A stretch of DNA of 64,000 nucleotides from Dermacentor variabilis. Lineage: Eukaryota > Arthropoda > Arachnida > Ixodida > Ixodidae. Position numbers and translations under genes: made by a program. The notes beneath the pieces were generated by a model. The model made no database searches, was not told the origin of the DNA, and saw nothing but the letters and a program-made list of their open reading frames with translations. The stretch is from the NCBI RefSeq assembly GCF_050947875.1, contig NC_134570.1, positions 228,331,265 through 228,395,264 on the forward strand, written 5' to 3'. Shown here piece after piece: positions 12,265 through 22,370 of this stretch; the first letter of the stretch is position 1; every line of letters starts with the position of its first letter.

Positions 12265-12311
12265 AAAGACGCCGGACTCAAATCTTGTTGATTTGAAATA
12301 AAAGTTTACGC

Positions 12312-12930
12312 GCTCTCTGCGGGTCGGGGCGGACTCCAGACTTGCTGATGACGTGGCCTAGGAACAGAAGCTCATCGTAAGCGAAGCGGCACTTTTCTGG
12401 CTTCAGAGTACGCCCTCATGACTTGATGGCCTCTAGTACTGTTGCAAGCCGCCTAAGGTGATCCTCGAAATTTCCGGCGAAGACAACGACGTCATCCAAG
12501 TAAACGAGACCGGTCTGCCACTTCCATCCTGCTATAACCGTGTCATCACGGGTTGGAACGTTGCAGGCGCTGAGCACAGTCCAAATGGCATAACCTTGAA
12601 CTCGTAGAGGCCGTCTGGGATGATGAAGGCGGTCTTTTCGCGATCTCTTTCATCGACTTCTATATGCCAATAGCCAGACTTCAGGTCCATCGACGAGAAG
12701 TATTTAGCGTTGCAGAGCCGATCCAATGCGTCGTCTCTCCGTGGGAGGGGGTATACGTCCTTCTTAGAGATCTTGTTCAGACGACGATAATCGACGCAGA
12801 AACGTAGAGTTCCGTCCTTTTTCTTCACCAGGCCAACAAGGGATGCCCACGGGCTTTTCGACGGCTGGATGATGTCATCGCGCAGCATTTCGTCGACTTG
12901 CTTTCTTATAGCTTCACGTTCTCGCGGCGA
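12312..12930 (-). pseudogene. gypsy A reverse transcriptase
   Basis: The central RT domain copies the element RNA into cDNA. The minus-strand frame 12532-12888 shows WASLVGLVKKKDG, FCVDYRRLN, SSMDLKSGYWHI with the first catalytic Asp, and MPFGLCSAPATFQ. A frameshift near 12535 leads into a second frame with VYLDDVVVF, which carries the YxDD-type catalytic pair (here VYLDDV), and then CRFAYDELLFLGHVI. The sequence stops at GVRPDPQR where the LINE is inserted and resumes at 6931 on the other side. Another frameshift near 12930 separates RT from the protease frame. Confidence 0.88.
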
Positions 12931-12933
12931 AAC

Positions 12934-14163
12934 TCAGTAAGGGCTCTGGAGGAGTGGTCGAGCGCACTCCTCGGTGATTATGCGATGCTTGGCGACTGGT
13001 GTTTGTCGAATCCTCGATGACGTCGAAAAGCAGCCTTTGTATCGTCGGAGCAGACTCCTCAGCTGTAGTTGCTTAATTAAGGGGAGACTTGGATTAATGT
13101 CGTAGTCTGGTTCGGGAACCATGGTCGTCGGGGTAGATGCGGCGGAATCCGAGAGGACAAACGCGCTACTGGTTTCCAGAATTTCCTCGATGTACACGAT
13201 AGTCGTGCCCTTGTTGATGTGCTTGAACTCCCGGCTGAAGTTTGTCAGCAACACTTCGGTTTTCCCTCCATGCAGTCGGGCGATCCCTCTTGCGACGCAA
13301 ATTTCACGGTCTAGCAGTAGACGTTGATCGCCTTCGACGACGCCTTCTACGACAGCGGGTGTTTCGGTGCCGACCAAAATAACAATGCTGGAGCGAGGCG
13401 GGATGCTCACTTGATCTTGGAGCACACTCAAGGCGTTGTGACTACGAGGGCTCTTCGACGGCATCGCTTTATCTTCCGACATCGTTATTGACTTCGACTT
13501 CAGGTCGATGATTGCGCCGTGTTGGTTCAGGAAGTCCATACCGAGAATGACGTCTCGTGAACACTGTTGGAGGATAACGAAGGTGGCAGGGTAAGTCCGG
13601 TCATGAATGGTTATTCTTGCCGTGCAGATTCCAGTCGGCGTGATGAGGTGTCCTCCAGCGGTGCGAATTTGAGGGCCTTCCCATGCAGTTTTAACTTTCT
13701 TCAACTGCGCGGCGATGGGTTTACTCATGACGGAGTAATCGGCTCCTGTGTCCACTAAAGCGGTGACTGCGTGGCCGTCGAGAAGCACGTCGAGGTCGGT
13801 GGTTCTTTGTGTTGCGTTACAGTTAGGTCTTGGCGTCGGATCACGGCTGCGTCGTGTTGAACTGAAGTTGGAACGTCGCGTCGTCATGTCGTCTTTCGTC
13901 GGTGTAGTCTTGGCTTCCTGATTTCGTCGGGACGGCGGCGTGTCGTTATTATGTCGTCGAGATGGTCTCTTCGTCGTCTTCGTCGGCGGCGGAGGATCTT
14001 CGTCAGTTCGACGAACAGCAACCGGACCTCCATCGGTTGCTGTTTTTAGTTTTCCGGATATGGGCTTGCTGACCGGCCCCGGGCTGGCCCAGTGTATGGT
14101 CGGCGCTGCGGCGACAGGTAGCGGCCTGGTGACTGCGAACGGCACGGTCGTCGAGGGCTCCAC
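12934..14163 (-). pseudogene. gypsy A protease and flanking region
   Basis: A 409-codon minus-strand frame contains the retropepsin-type aspartic protease that would cleave the Gag-Pol polyprotein. The active-site motif is ALVDTGADYSVM with the Asp at residue 138. The C-terminal hydrophobic motif VILGMDFLNQHG follows about 60 residues later. The N-terminal 120 residues are proline and basic rich and overlap the gag knuckle frame in another phase. The frame runs into the linker preceding RT (KHRIITEECARP) and stops at 12934, where a frameshift disconnects it from RT. Confidence 0.85.
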
Positions 14164-15381
14164 TGAGTAACGGCGAGGCAGTCGGCGATGTCACGAGGGC
14201 GTTCACCTTCCCGAGGGCACGGTGCATCGACGGCGAACCCTCGCAATCCCAGGTCGCGATATGGGCATCGGCGATACACATGGCCGGCTTCCCCGCAGTG
14301 GTAGCAGAGCGGGCGGTGGTCAGGAGCGCGCCAAACGTCTTTCTCGGGTAGCTGCGCTGGGCGACGGGTGGGCGTGCTGGCGGCGGCGGCAGTGGTCGAC
14401 GGAATTGTGGCGTTACAGGGCCCTGGCGCGGTCGTGGAGGGGCACCTTGACGGCGGGCGACGGCGGCGTAGGTCATCGCTTCTGGCTGGGGCTGCGATGA
14501 TTGTGATTGTACCTGGGAACTCTGAGCGATCGCTGGACTTCTTCTTTGACAACTTCGGCGATTGAGGCCACTTGAGGTTGCGATGAAGGGAAGATCTTCT
14601 GTACCTCCTCTCGTACTACTGCCCGGATGGTCTCGCGCAGGTCGTCGGTGGCCACTGATTGAACGCCGGCGTAGCTTGTTGGCTTGGTGCGTCGGTCGAA
14701 GTGCCGGTTCCGCAATTCCAGTGTCTTCTCGATGTTCGTCGCCTCACGAAGAAACTCGTCGACAGTCTTCTGTGGGCTTCTTACCATTCCGGCGAAAAGT
14801 TCCTCCTTTACACCACGCATCAGTAGGCGGACTTTCTTCTCTGACATTTCCGGGTCGGCATGGCGGAACAGACGGGTCATTTCCTCAGTGAAGATCGCGA
14901 TCGTCTCATTCGGCAGCTGCGCTCTCGTCTCTAGTAGAGCTTGGGCTCACTCTTTTCGCACTACGCTTGTAAATGTTTGCAGGAAGCCGCTTCGGAACAG
15001 GTTCCACGTCGTCAAGGTGGCTTCTCGATTCTCGAACCACGTCCTGGCGGCGTCCTCCAATGCGAAATAGACATGTCGCAGCTTGTCGTCGCTTGCCCAG
15101 CTGTTAAACGTAGCGACCCTCTCGCACGTTTCCAGTCAGCTTTCTGGGTCCTCAAATGTGGAACCGCGGAACGTCGGTGGTTACCTGGGCTGCTGCAGCA
15201 CGATGGGGGAAGCTGGGGTTGCCATTGGGGTTACCTTGGCCACAATCTTCTTGGTCTTTTGAGGTAGAAGTCCGTGCTCCGGGGGCAGCTGTTGAAGACG
15301 GCGGCTTGCTCGATGGTGCGGGACTACGTTGGTGTTCTCTTTGCGGTCCGGCCTTGAATTACGGCTTGTCGTCCGGTACAT
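14046..15381 (-). pseudogene. gypsy A gag
   Basis: Gag would form the virus-like particle. Translation from an ATG at 15381 gives a capsid-type sequence (PPTFRGSTFEDPES, DDKLRHVYFALEDAARTWF, TEEMTRLFRHADPEMSEKK), interrupted by at least three in-frame stops. A frameshift near 14480-14550 then leads to a frame with one CCHC knuckle (CYHCGEAGHVYRRC). The tail is rich in Arg, Ser and Pro. Gag overlaps the start of the protease frame. Related but more decayed gag sequence occurs at 59.1-61.1 kb. Confidence 0.85.
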
Positions 15382-15404
15382 GAACGTAAAGCACCTCCAC
15401 CAGA

Positions 15405-15822
15405 TGTCACGTGGTGGTGACGTATAAGAACACAGTAGCAATACTGTGAACGACAAAACTAACTTTTATTGGGCGAACCTGTGCCCACAAGACAGGCTAC
15501 ACTTATAGCACAACGATAGCGGCGAACACGGTCGGCAATCGTCGAAAATCTGATCAGCGGATGAAGCGCGTCGGCTTTTATAGAGCAGTCGTCGAATGTT
15601 CCAGACTAATCGTTCGGACCCGCGTGCCTTCCACAAAGTTTTACACCATTCGCGTCAGGTGATGAAATCAGATAACATAAGGTTCGGCGACAACAGACAG
15701 CGGATAGTAGCATCGATAACTTTCCAGAAACTTCGGGTACATGCAGGCGCGTCCCACACTGTGCGATTACATTTGTTAGGCGGCGAAACGTGGTTGCCCG
15801 ATAAAGATAAGTACACGTGTCA
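15405..15822 (-). repeat. 5' LTR of gypsy A
   Basis: 418-bp copy, TG...CA bounded, holding the TATA box and AATAAA described for the other LTR. The primer-binding region follows directly at 15404 and below on the minus strand. ATAT flanks its outer end. Confidence 0.93.
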
Positions 15823-15826
15823 ATAT

Positions 15827-16326
15827 ATCGTTTTGAAGCGCTTGTACGAAGCTTTACAGTATAGAACAACTATCCGCAGCGAGGCGGGACCGCTGTTCAG
15901 AACTGATGCTGGAAGCTTGAGTTACATGTTTTGTTCGCATATATTCAGGGAAAAGGCGTTCTTGCCGCTTAAGCGAAACGTTCCATTTTTTTTTCTATAT
16001 ACATAAATGCGGTGTTTTCAACCTGTCAGACACTATTCGGACATGCTTTAAGTTAGTCTTCATTGCTTCACACTTAACGGGAATTTAACGGCCAATACAT
16101 GATATCAGTTCCGGCCCGTATTCGATTTAACACAAATACATTTTCCTTCTGGAAAACACCCAACGTCATTCAGCGCAGTTGTCCCGCTTTTCCTACCATT
16201 GTTTCCTTTCTTCGGGATGATGGTGTATGGGGCGGCCGACATCAGAGGTAGCATAAAGCGTGATATTTATGGGACTAATAAATTGAAGTCAACGCCCTCT
16301 GGGCCGCACTTTTCGGCGACAAGGTA
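15827..16326. other. unassigned DNA between gypsy A and the RTE copy
   Basis: About 500 bp of AT-rich sequence with no recognisable gene or repeat. Confidence 0.5.
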
Positions 16327-16412
16327 GCTTAGCCATCTGCGGGATTATCTTGCTGAGCTATGTATGATGCTAGGTTGTGGTAGTCGGCAGTTCAAATCCT
16401 CCCCCCCCCCTC
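16327..16412 (+). repeat. degenerate tRNA-like sequence upstream of RTE copy
   Basis: A box-A-like tagcttagcc and a box-B-like cagttcaaatcc lie about 60 bp apart, the layout of a tRNA-derived Pol III promoter. Stems are poorly kept, so it is not a functional tRNA gene. A C-run and T-run follow, and then the RTE 5' region. Confidence 0.45.
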
Positions 16413-16439
16413 CATTTTTTTAATTATTATCTACGATGG

Positions 16440-18055
16440 TGTACCTGAATATGACATTCTCCAGTGCACAACATCTGCAGGCTTGGAGAGGCGCCTGACA
16501 CCGGCAAAAGATGCCGATAGTGAGTGCGGCCACAACCTCCTTAATGATATCTTCAGTTAAGCAATGGCCTTCAGTCCCCAGCGGCTGCTGAGCACCTGAC
16601 CAAGGCGGCGGTCAGAATTGCAACGCAGCAGAGGGTGCTAAGAATCTCTGGGTCCGGTCAGGCCGCCAATGGAAACTGACCCTTGCAACGTTTAACACCC
16701 GAACCCTCTCGAGTGAGGCTAGCTTAGCAGGACTCTTCGAAGAACTATCAGACATTGTTTGAGATATTATCAGCCTTAGTGAGACTAGAAGAACTGGTGA
16801 GGCTTACACATTGCTGAATGACGGCCACGTCCTCTGCTATAGAGTTCTTCCGGATAAGAAGCAATATGGGGGAGGATTCCTAATCCATAAGGACATAGCG
16901 GTCAACATTGACGAATTCTAGATCATCAAGGAGAGGGTAGCAGTAGTCGTAATCAAACTTAATAAGAGGTATAGATTAAAGGTAGTGCAAGCCTACGCTC
17001 CAACATCCAGTCACGACGATGAGGAGTTTTATGAAGATGTTGAATTAGCGATGAGAAAAGTGCAAGCTCGTTGTACTGTAGTAATGGGTGGCTTCAATGC
17101 AAAAGTGGGGAAAATGCAGGCCGGTGAACAGGCAATTGACAACTACGGCGTCGATTCTAGAAACGATAGAGGAGAGGTGCTGGTAGAATTCGCAGAAAGG
17201 AATAAGCTGAGAATAATGAAAACCTTTTTCAGGAAGTGTAGCAACAGAAAGTGGACCTGGAAATGCCCTAATGGTGAAACAAGGAATGAAATTGATTTCG
17301 TACCTTCTTCCGACTCAAGCATAGTGCAGGATGTAGAAGTGACAGGTAGGGTAAAGTGCAGTGATCATAAGTTAGTGAGGGCTAGGATTCATCTCAATTT
17401 GAAGAGAGAAATAGTAAAATTGGTCAAGAAGAAACAGGTCAACTTAGAGGCAGTAAGGTTAAAAGCTGACAAATTTAGGCTGGTACTTGCAAACAAATTT
17501 GCAGCCTTAGAACAGAGAGATGATGACTATGGCATAGAGGTCATTAATGAAACCGTAACGGGGCTGGCTTCATAGGCAGCAACTGAAGTAGGAGGCAAGG
17601 CACCAAAGCAACCAGTAGGCAAGCTCTCTCAAATAACAAAGGACCTAATAAAGAAACGACAAAGAATGAAAGTTTCCAACTCAAGAAATAAGATAGAATT
17701 CGCGGAACTGTGAGAACTGATCAACAAGTAGAAAATAAGGGATGTTCGACATTATAACGTGAGAAAGACTGAGGAAGCCGTAAAAAATGCACGCAGCCTA
17801 AATCAGTGAGAAGGAAACATGGCATAGGGCAAACCAAGATGTATGCACTGAAAGATAAGCAGGGTAATATCATCAGCAATCTGGAAGGTATAATAAATGC
17901 AGCGGAATAATTCTATACTGACCTGTACAGTACCCAGACGACTCAGAACTCCGTTCGAAACGATAATGAACAGGATACAGAAACTCCTCCTATAACTAGA
18001 GATGAGGTGAGAAGGGACTTGCAAGACATGAAACGGGGAAAGGCGGCAAGCAAAG
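16440..18055 (+). pseudogene. RTE-type LINE, 5' half with AP endonuclease
   Basis: The plus strand matches the 5' half of the RTE element at 24.0-27.1 kb: 5' UTR, then TFNTRTLSSEASLAGL, LSETRR, a 196-codon open stretch (16985-17575) with QAYAPTSSHDDEE, NGETRNEIDF and VKCSDHKLVRARI. These are AP-endonuclease motifs, the activity that nicks target DNA. One metal-binding motif reads MGGFNAKVG where the fuller copy has MGDFNAKVG, losing the Asp. After 17575 the frame is broken by many stops. The homology ends near 18055, just where the reverse transcriptase would begin, and a different LINE family (B2) starts. The missing RT half does not reappear after B2. Confidence 0.82.
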
Positions 18056-18657
18056 AAGGCGCAGTTGCCGCAGGATGAAGTAGCCAGTAAATGGCAAATG
18101 TACTGGGAGAAAAATCAATGGTTCAAATACTGCTTCAAGCAAAAAGGTGAAAGTTAATGTTGGTTGTCAGAAATACGTGAGAAAATGAACGCCGCATACA
18201 AAATATTTTGGAACCACATAAAATTATTAGACAGGAAGTCAACAACAATACAACATATCCTAGACGAAGATGGAAACAAACTGGAAGGGGAAGCGGCATT
18301 AAATTACATCCGAAAAATAACAGCTGAATCTTTCCAAGGAAATGACGAGGTTTTATTTGAAGAAAAAAAGAACATGAAAGAGAACCAGATGGAAAAGGAG
18401 CTGGTGCTGACCAATTTCAACTGGAAGAAAACCGAAGAGAAAATTCCTTAGCGTACAGCCACAAGGCTCGACGAGGTTTCAGTTAGGATGATTAAAGAAC
18501 TAGGGCCAAAAAGTAAGGAAGCTCTGGTGAAACCACTGGAAAAAAACATTAAAAGATTGACAAATACCAGACAGTTGGCGACAAAGTAGAATGAATTTAA
18601 TTTATAAAGGTAAGGGGGAGAAAGATAGAATTCACTGGTATAGACTGTTGACCATTA

Positions 18658-18669
18658 CATCGGTAATAT
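18658..18669. repeat. target-site duplication, left copy (catcggtaatat)
   Basis: Twelve-base direct repeat identical to 19486-19497, flanking the inserted RTE fragment. Confidence 0.95.
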
Positions 18670-19485
18670 CATCATCATCATCAGCCTGGTTACGCCCACT
18701 GCAGGGCAAAGGCCTCTCCCATACTTCTCCAACAGCCCCGGCCATGTACTAATTGTGGCCATGCCATGCCTGCAAACTTCTTAATCTCATCCGCCCACCT
18801 AACTTTCTGCCGCCCCCTGCTACGCTTCCCTTCCCTTGGGATCCAGTCCGTAACCCTTAATGACCATCGGTTATCTTCCCTCCTCATTACATGTCCTGCC
18901 TATGCCCATTTCTTTTTCTTGATTTCAACTAAGATGTCATTAACTCGCGTTTGTTCCCTTACCCAATCTGCTCTTTTCTTATCCCTTAACGTTACACCTA
19001 TCATTCTTCTTTCCATAGCTCGTTGCGTCGTCCTCAATTTGAGTAGAACCCTTTTCGTAAGCCTCCAGGTTTCTGCCCCGTAGGTGAGTACTGGTAAGAC
19101 ACAGCTATTATATACTTTTCTCTTGAGGGATAATGGCAACCTGCTGTTCATGATCTGAGAATACCTGCCAAACGCAGCCCAGCCCATTCTTATTCTTCTG
19201 ATTATTTCCGTCTCATGATCCGGATCCGCCGTCACTACCTGCCCTAAGTAGATGTATTCCCTTACGACTTCCAGTGCCTCGTTGCCTATTGTAAATTGCT
19301 GTTCTCTTCCGAGACTATGGAGCATTACTTTAGTTTTCTGCAGACTAATTTTTAGACCCACTCTTCTGCTTTGCCTCTCCAGGTCAGTGAGCATGCATTG
19401 CAATTGGTCCCCTGAGTTACTAAGCAAGGCAATATCATCAGCGAATCGCAAGTTACTAAGGTATTCTCCACTAACTTTTATCCCC
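18670..19485 (-). mobile_element. 5'-truncated RTE insertion inside B2
   Basis: The minus strand encodes the RTE C-terminal RT region: NLRFADDIALLSNSGDQLQ (YADD-type motif as FADD), INLQKT-like IS LQKT, YIYLGQVVTADPDHETE, and PREGKRSRGRQKVRW. The 3' end carries the ATC microsatellite. It is flanked by perfect 12-bp duplications of catcggtaatat, and the B2 frame is restored by its removal. The 5' truncation lies about 816 bp from the 3' end. The largest frame, 18900-19451, is 183 codons. Confidence 0.95.
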
Positions 19486-19497
19486 CATCGGTAATAT
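19486..19497. repeat. target-site duplication, right copy
   Basis: Identical to 18658-18669. After it the B2 RT resumes. Confidence 0.95.
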
Positions 19498-20581
19498 ACG
19501 GTTTACCAATGGAGGCAATCAAATTAAAGCTGCAAGCATGGGCAGAAAATAATGGCATTTTGGGAGTACTTCAGAATGGCTTCGGAATAGGTAGGCGTTT
19601 GGATGACAACTTATTTGTTCTTACTCAGTGTATTGAAATATCAAGAGTAAAAAGCAGACCGTTATATGTGGCCTTTTTAGACGTTACAGGAGCGTATGAC
19701 GGCGTAGATCGCAACATTTTGTGGGATATTCTGGAAGGGGAAGGCTTAGGTAACGATTGTCTACAGCTTTTGAGAGAGATTTACCTAGAAAATACCGTTT
19801 GCGTTGAATGGGAAGGGATGAGGACCGAGGAGAAAGTTCATATCAACAAGGGACTGAGGCAGGCGTTCCCTTTATCCCCGCTGCTGTTTATGATGTACAT
19901 GGTGAGGATGGAGAGGGCGCTAGAAGGAAGTAATCTCGGGTTTAATCTCTCATACAAACAGGCGGGTACAGTAATAGAGCAGCAACTCCCAGGTTTATTT
20001 TATGCGGACGTCATTGTGTTGCTCGCTAACAAGCAAAGTTATTTGCAACGTCTGGCTAATATCTGTGGACAGGAAGGCAACAATTTAGGTTTGAAATTTA
20101 GTGCTAGAAAAGCCGGTGTTATGGTATTCTATGAAAACAGTGAACAGACAGTGGAGATACAGGGCCAAGAAATACCTCGGGTAACAGAATATAAATACCT
20201 TGGTATATGGATAAACGAAGGTAATGGATATATGGAAACACAGGAAAAAACCATAACAGTCAAGGGGAAGAGAAATGCAGTCATAATGAAGCACAGAGCG
20301 CTATGGCGATACAATAGGTACGAGGTCCTCCGAGGTATGTGGAAAGGGGTAATGGTTCCAGGACTTACTTTTGGAAATGCGGTTGTTTGCTTTAAATCAG
20401 GGGTACAATCAGGGCTCGACGGGAACCAAAGGTCAGTGGGTCGCCTCGCATTGGGCGCTCACGGGAAGACTACAAATGAAGCTGTGCAGGGTGATAGTTT
20501 TGAAGTGAGGGAAGCTAGCAGTAAAATTCATTATGAAGAACGACTGAGGAATATGGAAGAAAGTACATTTGGCAAGGGAGA

Positions 20582-21141
20582 GTGCTGATGTATCAGTACA
20601 GGAAAAACATTGATTCACAGTGGAGGAAAAGAACTAGGAAGCTTGCCAGCAAGTATGCGGCCTGTAGGGTGAGCAACACAGCAAAAAAGAACGTCAAGCG
20701 GAAAGTCAGAGAGGCTGAAAAAAATTCATGGGTGGTGGCAATGGAAAAGAAACCTGCCATGAGTAACTACTTAAAAGGAAAAAAACGAAATCAGGAAGGA
20801 AACAATATAACTCAAAGGGAAACTCATTACGTTTCGAAGTGAGATCGGGATGCCTTAGAACACGCACCTATAAAGCGAGATATAAGAAGGAAGAAAAAGC
20901 ATGTACTTGCTGCGGTAAAGCTAGGGAAACGATGGAGCATGTTTTATTACAAAGTGAAGACATCTGCCCAGCAGTCGATTTAGGCACCACTGGCCTCCTT
21001 GAAGCCCTCGGATTCAGCGAAAGCAGGGGAAAAGTAAACATGTCCGCAATAGAGATTAGTAAGGGGCGATTGGAAGATTGGTGGAAGAAAAGTAGGGAAA
21101 CGACAAAAATCGTAGATGTAGAAAAGCAAAGTTCACAATAG
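20582..21141 (+). pseudogene. B2 C-terminal region with zinc knuckle
   Basis: Two overlapping-phase frames (20582-20842 and 20839-21141) encode the end of the B2 polyprotein: a basic region (QYRKNIDSQWRKRTRKLA), then CTCCGKARETMEHVLL, a CCHC-type knuckle typical of the C-terminus of several LINE ORF2 proteins, then DLGTTGLLEALGFSES. A stop plus phase change near 20840 separates them. A closely similar reverse-strand copy lies at 58.45-58.71 kb. The function of the knuckle is presumably nucleic-acid binding. Confidence 0.78.
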
Positions 21142-21280
21142 GGGGTCAGGAAATTTGGTTGTGGGGGTTCATCGTGTTTTTGTTTTCTTTTTTAACCTAG
21201 ATAGGACATTAGGTAGTATAATATCAAGAGCTTGGTAGCGCAACCCACCACCCCGTTCTAAAGGGGACGCTCACAACATC

Positions 21281-21926
21281 CGTCGATTCATCCGTGAATA
21301 TATCTGGGTGCAGTGATGCGCGCAGTTTCCGGCGGCACAGATATCACCCGATCTGTGAAAGAAGCTCGCGCTAAGGAATCGACGGTTTCATGATTCCATT
21401 ATCATGTCGCCGCCGCCTTGTTCTTTTTCGATGTGGCGCGTGTCCGCGTTCCACAAGAATGGTTTTTCAGCGTCGTTGAAAGCGCAGTGACGCGGCGTTG
21501 TCAAATCAAAGGCCTGCACATAATCCTTGCGCAACGTCGCACAGGCGTCTGTCGAAGCATTTCAAGTTGTTTCCTCAGATGCACCGCCATGCAAGTGCCG
21601 CGTGCTCCTATCGCCAAAAGGAGCGCCAACTAAAATCCCTTGATAGTTTGAAAGTAGCGACACGCTTAGAACTCTGCCGCCGCGCGACCTCCTCGCCTCC
21701 TCCTCGCCCCTTGTGCGTTCCCCCGGCGGCAACCAGTTTTGCCCCCGTTTTTCTGCACGACGATTGGTCTCCCTGCCGTTGCCCTTGGAAACGCGCGGAT
21801 CTTGAGTTTTGCTTGTGTTTTTCTTTTTCGTTCGCGCCATTTTCCTCCTGAGCACGGCTGGCTCGGCGCTTTAGCTCGGCGTAGCGAACGTTGTACCCTG
21901 TGTTTCCTGCTCTATGTGCTAGCGCT
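21281..21926 (+). promoter_or_regulatory. promoter-like region upstream of THAP exon
   Basis: CpG-rich DNA with a CCAAT-type element (gattgg near 21765) and a gccattttcctcc segment near 21837, placed just upstream of the THAP ATG. Assignment as a promoter is inference from position and composition. No TATA box is evident. Confidence 0.35.
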
Positions 21927-22115
21927 ATGTCGTGCTTTTGCACATATAACTGCAGCAAAAAGCCTCAAGATGGTTATGCCGTTTTTATGACTCCACAAGG
22001 AAAGCGTGACGGCTTGTGCAGGAAGCAGTGGCTGCATGCCATTGGCCGAAAGAACTTTGTTCCAACAAAGAACAGCGTTGTTTGCGATCTGAGGCTTCTT
22101 TCTTATAGCTCGTAG
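21927..22115 (+). CDS. THAP-type zinc-finger N-terminal exon
   Basis: From the ATG at 21927 the translation begins MSCFCTYNCSKKP and continues with KRDGLCRKQWLHAIGR and KNFVPTKNSVVC. This matches the start of a THAP domain: paired Cys near the N-terminus, an invariant Trp about 30 residues later, an NF-PTK-S-VC segment, and then normally a short C..H motif. THAP domains bind DNA and occur in host factors and in P-element-type transposases. The C-terminal His and AVPTIF-like box are missing: after VVC the frame reads DLRLLSYSS and stops at 22115. A spliced exon is possible but no clear GT donor can be assigned, so it may equally be a remnant. The fold-back element begins 255 bp downstream. Confidence 0.55.
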   Translation: MSCFCTYNCSKKPQDGYAVFMTPQGKRDGLCRKQWLHAIGRKNFVPTKNSVVCDLRLLSYSS

Positions 22116-22370
22116 CAAAGCATCCCGTAATGCTGCATTTTTTTTCATTCTTCCGGCCTGCTCACCAGCGTTTTTGTTGCGGTTCTCCGAAGTATGCTTA
22201 ATATTCTGGGGCGGCTCCATCACCTTGCACGTCGCTAACTGTTGTTATTTAGTTGGAAGTCCAGCATTATAGATTCTGCTTAGCGCCCTGAAAAAATTAA
22301 TGGCAAGTATACCCGTGGTATTGCAGGTGATGAGCGTTAGCTTGTCAACATTGAGTTTTTTTTTTAAGTT

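Larger units (their letters stand above)
6932..12311 (+). mobile_element. I-superfamily-like LINE inserted in gypsy A
   Basis: Plus-strand non-LTR retrotransposon with a 5' UTR, a zinc-knuckle ORF1, an ORF2 carrying endonuclease, RT and RNase H, and an AATAAA near the 3' end. The RNase H places it in the I superfamily in the broad sense (I, R1, LOA and relatives). It sits in antisense orientation inside gypsy A: the left flank encodes AKTVAIAKFPQP and the right flank GVRPDPQR on the minus strand, so removing it restores a continuous reading. The target duplication, if any, is at most about 3 bp. ORF1 is frameshifted and ORF2 has an internal deletion, an in-frame stop and a fold-back, so this copy is inactive. 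The exact 5' boundary is uncertain by a few bases. Confidence 0.88.
4427..15826 (-). mobile_element. Ty3/gypsy LTR retrotransposon A, full length, split by a LINE
   Basis: Minus-strand element with an LTR at each end (4431-4841 and 15405-15822), flanked on both sides by ATAT (4427-4430 and 15823-15826). Order along the minus strand is 5' LTR, gag with a CCHC knuckle, retropepsin, RT, RNase H, integrase, 3' LTR, which is the usual Ty3/gypsy order. The primer-binding region just inside the 5' LTR reads tctggtggaggtgc. A purine tract (cttcttaagaggggga on the minus strand) lies just inside the 3' LTR. A plus-strand LINE of about 5.4 kb interrupts the region between RT and RNase H. All frames carry stops or shifts, so this copy is dead. 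Solo LTRs of the same family lie at 34.6-35.0 kb and 61.3-61.7 kb. Confidence 0.92.
18164..20588 (+). pseudogene. B2 reverse transcriptase, split
   Basis: Reverse transcriptase of the B2 LINE. The first part (18164-18451, then decayed to 18658) reads KIFWNHIKLLDRKSTTIQH and NYIRKITAESFQGN. After removal of the inserted RTE fragment it continues as RLLTITSVI then YGLPMEAIKLKL, and the 19509-20588 frame of 359 codons shows NGFGIGRRLDDN, YVAFLDVTGAYD (first catalytic Asp), INKGLRQAFPLSPLLF and GLFYADVIVLLA. The catalytic pair is normally F/YADD, so FYADV means that the second Asp has been lost. A C-terminal stretch to FGKGEC follows. Stops before and after the insertion confirm decay. Confidence 0.82.
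18056..21280 (+). mobile_element. LINE family B2, 5'-truncated, carrying an RTE insertion
   Basis: A second non-LTR family, clearly different from the RTE copies. It contains a pre-RT segment, RT, a C-terminal CCHC-type knuckle and a 3' UTR ending near catccgtc at about 21277. The same 3' end, in reverse, occurs at 58.2-58.7 kb and there ends in a GGAT microsatellite, which fixes the 3' boundary here. An RTE fragment (18670-19485) with 12-bp target duplications splits the RT. The 5' end abuts the RTE endonuclease copy without a visible target duplication. I cannot assign a named clade with confidence. Confidence 0.78.
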
